In this document: in pieces, positions 27,595-36,847 of the stretch
Layout of the letters: the number at the start of each line of letters is the position of its first letter
How positions within the stretch are numbered: position 1 is the stretch's first letter
From: CADEED01 sp963711635
Lineage (GTDB): Bacteria > Pseudomonadota > Gammaproteobacteria > Steroidobacterales > Steroidobacteraceae
Length of the DNA stretch: 64,000 nucleotides
Direction of reading: 5' to 3'
Assembly (NCBI GenBank): GCA_963711635.1
Contig: CAVQEZ010000006.1
Span: 115,372-179,371 of the forward strand
The notes under the pieces: generated by a model
The model's input: the letters and a program-made list of their open reading frames with translations, nothing else
Told to the model about the DNA's origin: nothing
Database searches by the model: none
Position numbers and translations under genes: made by a program

Positions 27595-29172
27595 TCAGCC
27601 TCCCGCGCCGGGCAGCGGCGTCGTCAGGTAGGGGAAGGTCTGGTCGAAGTCGGCGGCCGAGACCGGCGCACCGTCCGTGAACGGCACCTGTCCCAGCGGC
27701 GCGTTCTCCGGCTTGCAGAGCTTGAGGTCGACGCTGTTGCCGCCAATCGTCAGCGGATAACACAGCGCTCCCATGACCACGCGCAGCGCGATGTCGACGG
27801 TGTCATCGCCCGGACGGCGGCCGTTCGGGAAGCCCGCCAGGTCGCCACCGGCTACACCGAAGTTGCTCTGGCTGGCGGCCGGCACGGCCGGAATGCCCGT
27901 GTTGAGCCGCGTCATCTCCGACGGCGTGACCTTCGACATCTGGTTCACGCCCTCGAAACCCGTGAGGAACGCGGTGGCGAGGTCGTTGCGCGGAATGTTG
28001 TTAGGCGCGATGTTCGTGAACGCGGTGCCCAGCGTCTGGTTCACCGGCGTCCGGAACAGCGCGTCCAGCAGGGCCGGCAGCGTCGGGTTGGTCACGTAGG
28101 TGCCGAACTGACCGTCGAAGCGCGGTTCGCTGGCGCTGAAGCGGTCCTTGTCCGGAAGTCCGATGACCAGCTCGTTGACCAGCGGCATGCCGAGTCGCGA
28201 GACCTGCACCCACGGGCCGCCATCCACATCGGGACGCGAGAACGTGGGCACCGGGTTCAGCAGGCGGGCCTGGCGCAGGCTCGCGCTGGTCCAGCCACCG
28301 ATGACGCCGTTGCCATTGCCGACCAGGCAATTCTTGTGCACTTCGAGCGCGATGGTGGTGACGTTGGCGTAGTCCACCTGGTTGTTGGCGCGCTTCTGGG
28401 TGATGCCGCCCGGGAAGCCCTTGCCGTCGCCGGCGCCGGGGGCGCTGTCGCCCTCGACCGGCACGAAGTTCACCAGGTCGAATACCGGGCCCAGGTTGAC
28501 CGCGAAGCCTTCCTTGCGCTGTCCCACGAACACACGGCCGGGCTGGTTGCAGCCCGGGATGTTCACCGTGTGGATGAACGAGCCCGCGTAGGCCTTGTAG
28601 TTGGCCACGCTGCCGAAGGTCTTGGTGCCGACGAAGTCATAGGGCTTGCCGAACACCGACCCGCCGTTGCTGCCGGTGAGCTGCGAGGTATTGCCGAAGC
28701 GACGGTCGCCACGGGTCACCCATACCTGGTAGCTCTCGCGGAAGTTCAGGTTGGAGTTGTCGGCCGCGCTCACGCCGCCGATGTTCTTGAGCGGCACAGC
28801 AACATTGGGGCCGGCGATGTTGAGCCGGAGGCCGCGGTTGTCGTTGGCCAGCCGGTTGTTGAAGCGGAACTGGAAGGTGAGGTTTTCCTTCGCGTCGCCG
28901 TCGTTGTCGACGTGGATCTCGTACAGCGCCGACGAGTTCAAGGCGAAATAGTTAGGACCGCCGTACGGCTGCTGCAGCGGGATGTAGTTGGCGAGCAGCG
29001 TGACGTAGCCGTCCCGGCCGGCCTCGTAGCTGTTGAAGAGATAGAAGTCGGTCGAGTCCTCGCGCGGGTTGCCCGCGATATTGGGCGCTTCCCGATGGCT
29101 GGACCCCGACGCTGCGAATGGCAGCAGGCCCGCCACCGCGGCCGCCACCAGGCAGGATTTCCTGACGTTCAT
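27595..29172 (-). CDS. DUF4331-domain exported protein
   Basis: 525 residues. ATG 29172 is supported by AAGGGGAA 6 bases upstream; the longer frame is not needed. A signal peptide ends near AASGSSHREAP; SSHREAPNIAGNPREDSTDF is the hallmark DUF4331 start (SHREAPxI...D.TD.Y.F). HVDNDGDAKENLTFQFRF and VPVEGDSAPGAGDGKG follow. The family is large, secreted and of unknown function. First gene of a four-gene operon with the Ig-like lipoprotein, TPR protein and HupE. Confidence 0.9.
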   Translation of the reverse strand: MNVRKSCLVAAAVAGLLPFAASGSSHREAPNIAGNPREDSTDFYLFNSYEAGRDGYVTLLANYIPLQQPYGGPNYFALNSSALYEIHVDNDGDAKENLTFQFRFNNRLANDNRGLRLNIAGPNVAVPLKNIGGVSAADNSNLNFRESYQVWVTRGDRRFGNTSQLTGSNGGSVFGKPYDFVGTKTFGSVANYKAYAGSFIHTVNIPGCNQPGRVFVGQRKEGFAVNLGPVFDLVNFVPVEGDSAPGAGDGKGFPGGITQKRANNQVDYANVTTIALEVHKNCLVGNGNGVIGGWTSASLRQARLLNPVPTFSRPDVDGGPWVQVSRLGMPLVNELVIGLPDKDRFSASEPRFDGQFGTYVTNPTLPALLDALFRTPVNQTLGTAFTNIAPNNIPRNDLATAFLTGFEGVNQMSKVTPSEMTRLNTGIPAVPAASQSNFGVAGGDLAGFPNGRRPGDDTVDIALRVVMGALCYPLTIGGNSVDLKLCKPENAPLGQVPFTDGAPVSAADFDQTFPYLTTPLPGAGG

Positions 29173-29327
29173 GAGATTCCCCTTGGCCTCCGTGGAGGCG
29201 GTTGATGAGTACGCGAGGGAATACGGGGGCGAGCCCGGGCAGATGCATGCTTCGCACCGCACACGACAATATTTTTGACCGCTGCATCCAGTGGGGCGAG
29301 CGGCACGTACGGTAAGATCCGGCCCCG

Positions 29328-30374
<1,047 letters not shown>

Positions 30375-30384
30375 ACCTGATCGT

Positions 30385-30433
30385 GGGGACGCGGGTGACG
30401 TGGCAGGAAAAACCCGGCGCCACCCGCGCTCCC
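30385..30433. terminator. Imperfect hairpin between convergent genes
   Basis: GGGGACGCGGGTG (30385-30397) can pair with CACCCGCGCTCCC (30421-30433) with two mismatches, across a 23-base loop. It lies between the cysteine-synthase-like gene and the convergent fasciclin gene, and carries the GGGGACGC word of the dispersed palindromes. A bidirectional terminator is likely but unproven. Confidence 0.45.
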
Positions 30434-30441
30434 GACTTTTC

Positions 30442-30996
30442 TTACTTGGGCATCAGCACTCGATCGACGGAGTGAATGACACCGTTCGACTGCAGCACGT
30501 CGTAGATGCTGATGTCGGCGGTGGCGCCGGCTTCGTCCTTGATCGTGATGTTGCGGTCTCCGTTCTTCATGACCCACAACTTGCCGCCGCTCGCCGTGGT
30601 GAGCTCTGCCGTGCCGTTACCCTTCTTGATCAGGAGGTCGAGCTCGGCAGCCGTCAGGCGGCCTGGCACCACGTGATAAGTCAGCACCTTGGTCAGGGTG
30701 GCCTTGTTCTCGGGCTTGAGCAGCGTGTCGACGGTGCCGGCCGGCAGTGCGTCGAAGGCCGCATTCACGGGTGCGAATACGGTGAACGGCCCTTTGCCTT
30801 GCAATGTATCGACCAGGCCAGCGGCCTTGACCGCCGCGACCAGCGTGGTGTGGTCCTTGGAATTCACGGCGTTCTGCACGATGTTCTTCTGCGGGAGCAT
30901 CGCGCTACCGCCGACCATGACGTCGGCATGGGCGGAAACGGCCGCGAGTCCAAGCGCGATGGCGCACGCGGCGCCGATGAGACGATTGACTGACAT
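30442..30996 (-). CDS. Secreted fasciclin-domain protein
   Basis: 184 residues from ATG 30996, supported by GAAGGAAG upstream. Signal peptide (AACAIALGLAAVSAHA), then one FAS1 domain: GPFTVFAPVNAAFDALPAGT (H1 motif), LTKVLTYHVVPGRL, and the H2-like NGVIHSVDRVLMPK. FAS1 domains mediate adhesion or protein interaction outside the cell. Divergent from the TonB-dependent receptor with a 211-base spacer. Confidence 0.9.
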   Translation of the reverse strand: MSVNRLIGAACAIALGLAAVSAHADVMVGGSAMLPQKNIVQNAVNSKDHTTLVAAVKAAGLVDTLQGKGPFTVFAPVNAAFDALPAGTVDTLLKPENKATLTKVLTYHVVPGRLTAAELDLLIKKGNGTAELTTASGGKLWVMKNGDRNITIKDEAGATADISIYDVLQSNGVIHSVDRVLMPK

Positions 30997-31207
30997 GTAA
31001 CTTCCTTCAGTAGATTTTGACGGGCTGGCGACACGTCCGCGCCGCGAACGCATTCGCTGTACAGCGGGCAATACGCCGATCGACCCATTGCAGATGCAAG
31101 CCGCGTGCTGCATCCAGATGGAGCATCGCTCCGTAATTGCGATATCGAATTCGTTATGGGCAGCGAATGCTGCGCCGCTAGAATCACCAGCCTCGACGGG
31201 TAGATCT

Positions 31208-33263
31208 ATGAATCAGCTCATGTCACGCATCGGCATTTCCGCTTTGGCGATTGCCGCACCCGCCACGTTTGCCGCCGGCTTGCCCACCGATGATCTCGAC
31301 GAGGTCGTGGTCACGGCACAGCGCCGCGGCCTCGTCGGTCGCGTCGAGTCGTCGACTCAGGGCACGGTCACGCGCGCGCAACTCGAGACGCGCCCCGTGA
31401 TGCGCACCGGCGAGTTGCTCGAAACCGTGCCCGGACTCGTGGTCACTCAGCACGCGGGTGATGGCAAGGCCAATCAGTATTTCCTGCGCGGCTTCAACCT
31501 GGATCACGGCACCGACCTGGCCACCAGTGTCGATGGCATTCCCGTGAACATGCACACGCACGGCCACGGGCAGGGCTACACCGACATCAACTTCGTGATC
31601 CCCGAGCTACTCGATCGCATCGAGTACAAGAAGGGCACGTATTACGCAGATGAGGGCAATTTTTCGGCGGCCGGCGCCGTCGATCTCATCTATCGACGCA
31701 CGCTCGATGGAATCGGTGCTGTCGCTCACCGTGGGTGAAGACTCGTATGCGCGCGGGTTGTTTGCGGGCTCGGCCGCGCTGGGCGGCGGCGACCTGCTCT
31801 GGGCGCTCGACTATGGCCAGACCGATGGGCCCTGGGACCTCGACGAAGACCTGCAGCGGTCGAACGCGTTACTCAAGTACTCGGCGGGTGAGCGTCGCGA
31901 TGGTTATTCGATCACCGCGTCACTGTACGACGGCGAGTGGACCTCCACCGATCAGATACCCGAACGCGCGGTGTCTGCCGGCGTGCTCGACCGTTTCGGT
32001 TTCGTCGACCCGACCAACGGTGGCGACTCGCATCGCCATGCGTTGAACCTGGAGGTCGGCAAGCCGCTCGGGGACTGGGCCTTCCTCGGCAATGTCTACG
32101 CGCTCGATTACCAGCTCGATCTTTTCTCCAACTTCACGTATGCGCTTGATCCAGACGATGGCGATCAGTTCGAGCAGTTCGACGATCGCAATGCATACGG
32201 GTTGCACGCGGAGCTCGCGCGCGACACCAACTTTGGTGGTATCGCCGGCACGCTGCGTCTTGGCGTCGACTCGCGCTTCGATGACATCGGCAAAGTGGGT
32301 CTCTATCTCACCGACGACCGCGAGCGGCTGTCGACGGTGCGTGAGGATTCGGTGCAGCGCTTCGGTGTCGGATTCTTCGTCGAGCAGCAGCTGCAGGCCA
32401 CCGACTGGCTGCGACTGATCGCGGGGTTGCGTTACGACCGTGCCGACTTCGACGTCGACAGCGACCTCGAAGCGAACAGCGGCTCGGCCGAAGACAGCAT
32501 CGTCAGCCCCAAGGCATCGATGGTGTTCGGCCCATGGGCGGACACCGAGTTCTTCGTGAACTACGGGCGTGGTTTTCACGAAAACGACGCTCGGGGCACC
32601 ACCATCACGGTGGAGCCGGTCGACGGCGTCACCCCCGCCGCACGTGTGAATCCGATGGTTCGTGCCACTGGCGCGGAGATCGGCATGCGCACCGCAGCGC
32701 TGCCGTACACGCAGGTGGCGCTGACCGCCTGGTCGCTGGACCTGGATTCCGAACTCATCTACGTGGGCGATGCCGGCGCCACCGAACCCAGCCGCGCGAC
32801 CGAGCGCTACGGCGTGGAGCTCGGCGTGTACGTCACGCCGCGCGACTGGCTGACGCTGGACGCGGACCTGGCCTGGTCGCACGGCCGCTTCAGCGAATAC
32901 GACCCTGCAGGCGATCGCATTCCGGGTGCAGTGGAAAGCGTGGCGTCGCTGGGCGTGGCCGTGCAGCATCCCACCGGCTGGTTTGGTGGCGCGCGCTTCC
33001 GCCACTTCGGCGAGGCGCCGCTCATCGAAGACGACAGCGCGCGTTCGGATCCCACCACCGTGGTCAACTTCGAAGTCGGCCGCCGCTTCGGCAAGCGTTT
33101 CTCGGTGGCGCTGGCCGCATACAACGTGTTCGGCTCGAACGACAACGACATCACATATTTCTACGAGAGCCAGCTCCCCGGCGAGGCGCAGGCGGTTGCA
33201 GACCGTCATTTCCACCCCGTGGAGCCACGCACGCTGCGTTTGACGGTCGAAACCCGTTACTGA
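31208..33263 (+). CDS. TonB-dependent outer membrane receptor (one frameshift)
   Basis: Signal peptide, TonB-box-like region LDEVVVTAQRR, plug domain with VMRTGELLETVPGLVVTQHA and FLRGFNLDHGTDLATSVDGI. A His-rich plug loop NMHTHGHGQGYTDINFVIPE is notable. The frame changes near 31705 (from IYRRTLDGIG into SVLSLTVGEDSYARG), after which the 22-strand barrel continues to the terminal LRLTVETRY. Such receptors import siderophores, metals or glycans. The His loop could favour metal ligands, but that is inference. ATG 31208 preferred. Confidence 0.85.
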
Positions 33264-33306
33264 GTGTTTGTGAGGATGGGCGTGGGCACGCGTAGAATCG
33301 CCACCC

Positions 33307-34650
33307 ATGCTTGCTTCATTGACGCGTGCCCTGGTCGTGGCCGCCGCGTTCGCGGTGGTGTGCGCTCCTCTTTCCGGCATGGCCGCCGAGCCCACGCCTG
33401 CCAAGCCCGCGCCTGCGAAGCCCGCGGCGAAAAAGCCGTCCAGCGGTAGTTCGAAGCCCAAGGCCGGCACGACCGCGAAGAAGAAGCCCGCAGCCAAAAA
33501 ACCTGTGCCGCCTCCCCCGCCGCCGCCGCCACCCCCGGTGGAGCTCATCGGCTACGTCATCATGCCGCCGGGCGCGTTTCGCGCCGGGCCGCCCTCCGGT
33601 CAGTACGACGGCGACGGCCGCCGCGCCGCGGCGCCGCGCTTCGAGTCGCAGGCCGTGCAGGGCGTGAGCTCCATCAAGCCCGGCCCCACGGCCGGCGCCT
33701 GGTGGGCGCTCTCGGACAATGGTTTCGGCCGCAAGTGGAACAGCCCGGACTATCGTCTGTGTGTCTATCTATTCGACGTGCGCCCGCGCACCGAGGCCGG
33801 CACGGACTCGCGCACCGCGCTGCAGGCCGTGGTGGAGTTGTCCGATCCGGCCAAGTTCTTTCCCTGGCGTCTCGCGGATGAGAACGATCCGGAGCGCCCG
33901 CTGACGGGTGCCGACGCCGACCCCGAGTCGCTGGTGGCCATGCCCGACGGCACTTTCTGGATGGGCGACGAGCTCGGCCCGTGGCTGCTGCATTTCTCGA
34001 TCGACGGTGATCTGCTCGAGGCGCCGGTGGAACTGCCCGACAACGTGCGCTCGCCCGATCATCCGCTGGTGCTGGCGGGAAGCGCACCCGCCACCCTGGC
34101 GCGCACGCGCGGTTATGAGGCGATGGATCTCGCGGGCGACAACAAGACGCTGGTGACCATCCTCGAAGGCGCGGTCACCGGCGAGCCTCCGCAGAAGAGG
34201 CGCCTGCAACGCTTCGACACCACCACCCGCAAGTGGCTGCCCTTCACTCTTATATATGAGCTGGATGCGGACACCATGTCGGTCACCGACATGTCGCGCA
34301 TCGAAGGCAATCGCTTCGTGGTCATCGAGCGCGACGACTTTGCGGGCACCGCCGCCAAGGCCAAGCGCGTGTATTCCATCGATCTCGACAAGGCCATGCC
34401 CGGCAAGCCGCTCGCCAAGAAGCTGGTCATCGACCTGCTGTCCATCGGCAATGCGCGCGGACTGGCCGAAACCGCGACGCCCGGCGCGCCGTTCCGCTAT
34501 CCCTTTCTCACCATCGAGTCCGTCCAGGTGCTCGATCGCAAGCACGTCGTGCTGGTCAATGACAACAACTATCCGTCGGCCGGCGGGCGCGGCGTCGCCG
34601 TGGCCGACGCCACGGAATGGATCTGGCTGGAACTCGCCACTCCTTTGTAG
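33307..34650 (+). CDS. Phytase-like esterase with Lys/Ala/Pro linker
   Basis: 447 residues. After a signal peptide (VVAAAFAVVCAPLSGMAA) comes a 50-residue linker of PAKPA and KKPAAKK units ending in ten prolines. The catalytic-type region follows: SQAVQGVSSIKPGPTAGAWW, ALSDNGFGRKWNSPDYRL, DPESLVAMPDGTFWMGDELG and VNDNNYPSAGGR, the esterase-like activity of phytase family (PF13449-type beta-propeller). Probably periplasmic or surface phosphoesterase/esterase; the basic linker could bind peptidoglycan or LPS. Confidence 0.8.
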   Translation: MLASLTRALVVAAAFAVVCAPLSGMAAEPTPAKPAPAKPAAKKPSSGSSKPKAGTTAKKKPAAKKPVPPPPPPPPPPVELIGYVIMPPGAFRAGPPSGQYDGDGRRAAAPRFESQAVQGVSSIKPGPTAGAWWALSDNGFGRKWNSPDYRLCVYLFDVRPRTEAGTDSRTALQAVVELSDPAKFFPWRLADENDPERPLTGADADPESLVAMPDGTFWMGDELGPWLLHFSIDGDLLEAPVELPDNVRSPDHPLVLAGSAPATLARTRGYEAMDLAGDNKTLVTILEGAVTGEPPQKRRLQRFDTTTRKWLPFTLIYELDADTMSVTDMSRIEGNRFVVIERDDFAGTAAKAKRVYSIDLDKAMPGKPLAKKLVIDLLSIGNARGLAETATPGAPFRYPFLTIESVQVLDRKHVVLVNDNNYPSAGGRGVAVADATEWIWLELATPL

Positions 34651-34680
34651 ATTGCGCTCTAATGTCGACGTGACACCCCC

Positions 34681-36474
34681 TTGACGATAATCGCACTGAA
34701 GGACGCGGAGCTCGCGTTCGGCCTGACTCCGCTGCTCGACCGCGCTTCGCTGGCCATGGACAACGGCGATCGTGTCGGGCTCATCGGGCGCAACGGCACC
34801 GGCAAGTCCTCCTTGTTAGGCGTGCTCGCGGGCACACTGGCGCTCGACGACGGCGAGGTGCAGCGCAAGCCCGGATTGCGCGTGGCGCTGGTGGAGCAGG
34901 AACCCGTGTTGCCCGCCGCACCCACGGTGCGCGAGTCGCTGCTGGCGCGCGGCAGGTTGCATGACATCGCCGACGAGCGCGACCGGCATGCCGCCGAAAC
35001 CCGGCTGGTCGAATACCTGCACCGCTTCTCGGTCAACGAAGACGCATCGCCGGGTGCGAGCTCGGGGGGAGAACGCAAGCGCGCGGCGCTGGCGCTGGCG
35101 TTCGCGCTGGACCCCGAACTGCTGCTGCTCGATGAGCCCACCAACCACCTGGACGTCGACGGCATCGAGACCCTGGAAGAACTGCTGCAGAGGAACGTCA
35201 CCTGCGTGGTCATCACGCATGACCGGCGTTTTCTCGACCGCGTGGCCTCGAACATCGCCGAACTGGATCGCGGGCGGCTGCGCGTATTCCCGGGCAACTA
35301 CTCGGTCTACGAACAACGCAAGGCGGAGATCGACGCGGCCGAGGATCTGGAGAACCGGCGCTTCGACAAGTTCTGGGCGCAGGAGGAAGTCTGGATCCGC
35401 AAGGGCGTCGAGGCGCGCCGCACCCGCAACGAGGGCCGCGTCAAACGACTCGAACACCTGCGCGAGGAACGCGCCGCGCGTCGCGAACGGCTGGGCTCCA
35501 TCAAACTCACGGTGGACACTGGCGAGCGATCGGGCAAGCTGGTGGCCGAGCTGGAGCATGTCGACAAGAGCTTCGGCGGACGCAAGATTCTCGATGACGT
35601 CAGCCTGCGCGTGATGCGCGGCGATCGTGTCGGCATCCTGGGACCGAACGGCGCCGGCAAGACCACGCTGATCCGGCTCATCGTCGGCACGCTGGAACCG
35701 GATGCAGGGAAAATCCGCCGCGGCACCAATCTGCAAGTGGCCTACTTCGACCAGCTGCGCGAACAGCTCGATCCGGAGAAGACCCTGTCCGAGACCGTGA
35801 GTCCCGGCTCCGACTGGATCGAGATCGCGGGGCAACGCAAACACGTCACGAGTTATCTCGGCGATTTCCTGTTTCCGACGCGGCGCGCCAACGCGCCGAT
35901 CCGCATGCTTTCCGGCGGCGAACGCAACCGGTTGCTGCTGGCGCGGCTGTTCGCACGTCCCGCGAACGTGCTGGTACTCGACGAGCCCACCAACGATCTC
36001 GACATCGATTCACTGGAGTTGCTCGAGAACCTGCTGCAGGACTACGGGGGCACGCTGCTGCTGGTGAGCCACGACCGCGCCTTCCTCGACAACGTGGTCA
36101 CGCAGACGGTGGCGGCCGAAGGCGAAGGCCAGTGGCGCGAGTACGTGGGCGGCTACACCGACTGGTTGCGGCAGCGGCCGCAGGCGCGCGTCGCCGCTGC
36201 GTCGAAGCCTTCCCTGACGCCAGCCGCCGCGGAACCGGTGGCGACGCCGAAGCGCAAGTTGAGTTACAAGGAGCAACGCGAGCTCGAGTCGTTGCCGGGC
36301 GAGATCGAAAGGCTGGAGACCGAGCAGCGATTGCTGACGCAGAAAATGTGCGCGGATGACTATCATCGCATCGCGCCCGACGAGATGCGCCGCGACGGCG
36401 AACGTGCCGTCGAGCTGGAGAGCCTCATCGCCGAGCGCATGGAACGCTGGATCAACCTCGAAGAAAGAACATGA
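34681..36474 (+). CDS. uup: ABC-F ATPase Uup
   Basis: 597 residues from TTG 34681. Two ATP-binding domains: Walker A GLIGRNGTGKSSLLG and GILGPNGAGKTTLI; signatures SSGGERKRAALA and LSGGERNRLLLA; Walker B LLLLDEPTNHLD and VLVLDEPTNDLD. The inter-domain arm (FWAQEEVWIRKGVEARRTRN) and a C-terminal coiled coil (KEQRELESLPGEIERLETEQ) are those of Uup, a ribosome/branch-structure-linked ABC-F protein. It overlaps the SUI1 gene by 4 bases. Confidence 0.9.
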   Translation: MTIIALKDAELAFGLTPLLDRASLAMDNGDRVGLIGRNGTGKSSLLGVLAGTLALDDGEVQRKPGLRVALVEQEPVLPAAPTVRESLLARGRLHDIADERDRHAAETRLVEYLHRFSVNEDASPGASSGGERKRAALALAFALDPELLLLDEPTNHLDVDGIETLEELLQRNVTCVVITHDRRFLDRVASNIAELDRGRLRVFPGNYSVYEQRKAEIDAAEDLENRRFDKFWAQEEVWIRKGVEARRTRNEGRVKRLEHLREERAARRERLGSIKLTVDTGERSGKLVAELEHVDKSFGGRKILDDVSLRVMRGDRVGILGPNGAGKTTLIRLIVGTLEPDAGKIRRGTNLQVAYFDQLREQLDPEKTLSETVSPGSDWIEIAGQRKHVTSYLGDFLFPTRRANAPIRMLSGGERNRLLLARLFARPANVLVLDEPTNDLDIDSLELLENLLQDYGGTLLLVSHDRAFLDNVVTQTVAAEGEGQWREYVGGYTDWLRQRPQARVAAASKPSLTPAAAEPVATPKRKLSYKEQRELESLPGEIERLETEQRLLTQKMCADDYHRIAPDEMRRDGERAVELESLIAERMERWINLEERT

Positions 36475-36737
36475 AACCCGCAACACCTGGCAGGCCGCCG
36501 GCCATTCGCATCTGGAAGGAAACCGCGCATCGGGGTGGCAAGGGTGTGAGCGCCATTCACGGCATGCCGCTGCCCGGTCCGCAGCTCGAGGAGTTGTGCA
36601 GCGCGCTCAAGAAGAAGTGCGGCACCGGCGGCACGGTCAAGAATGGCGTCATCGAAATCCAGGGCGATCACCGCGATCGCCTGGTCGATGAGCTGAAGAA
36701 ACTCGGCTACGTCGACGTGAAGAAGGCCGGCGGATAG
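36471..36737 (+). CDS. SUI1/YciH-family translation initiation factor
   Basis: 88 residues, short for YciH (about 108). KGVSAIHGMPLPGPQLEELC, KKKCGTGGTVKNGVIEIQGD and LVDELKKLGYVDVKKAGG make the eIF1-like fold, with the GTGGTVK loop that contacts the ribosomal P site. ATG overlaps the uup stop, so both ribosome-associated factors are probably co-translated. Confidence 0.9.
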   Translation: MKPATPGRPPAIRIWKETAHRGGKGVSAIHGMPLPGPQLEELCSALKKKCGTGGTVKNGVIEIQGDHRDRLVDELKKLGYVDVKKAGG

Positions 36738-36847
36738 CGAATTTCTCCGCGGTGCGCGCATCCACCGCCGCTCGCGTTACGTAATCCTGGAAGACGCGCG
36801 CCGTACACACGGCCCGCAATTCACCTGCCACTTCACAGGAGTCCGTC

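Noticed and set aside
27541..29205. A 554-residue open frame on plus, opposite the DUF4331 gene
   Set aside because: It mirrors the DUF4331 coding strand, is His/Arg-rich with no family motifs, and arises from GC-rich codon usage.
31920..33548. A 542-residue minus frame opposite the TonB receptor
   Set aside because: Antisense shadow; the Gly run and low-complexity start come from the polyproline linker of the next gene.
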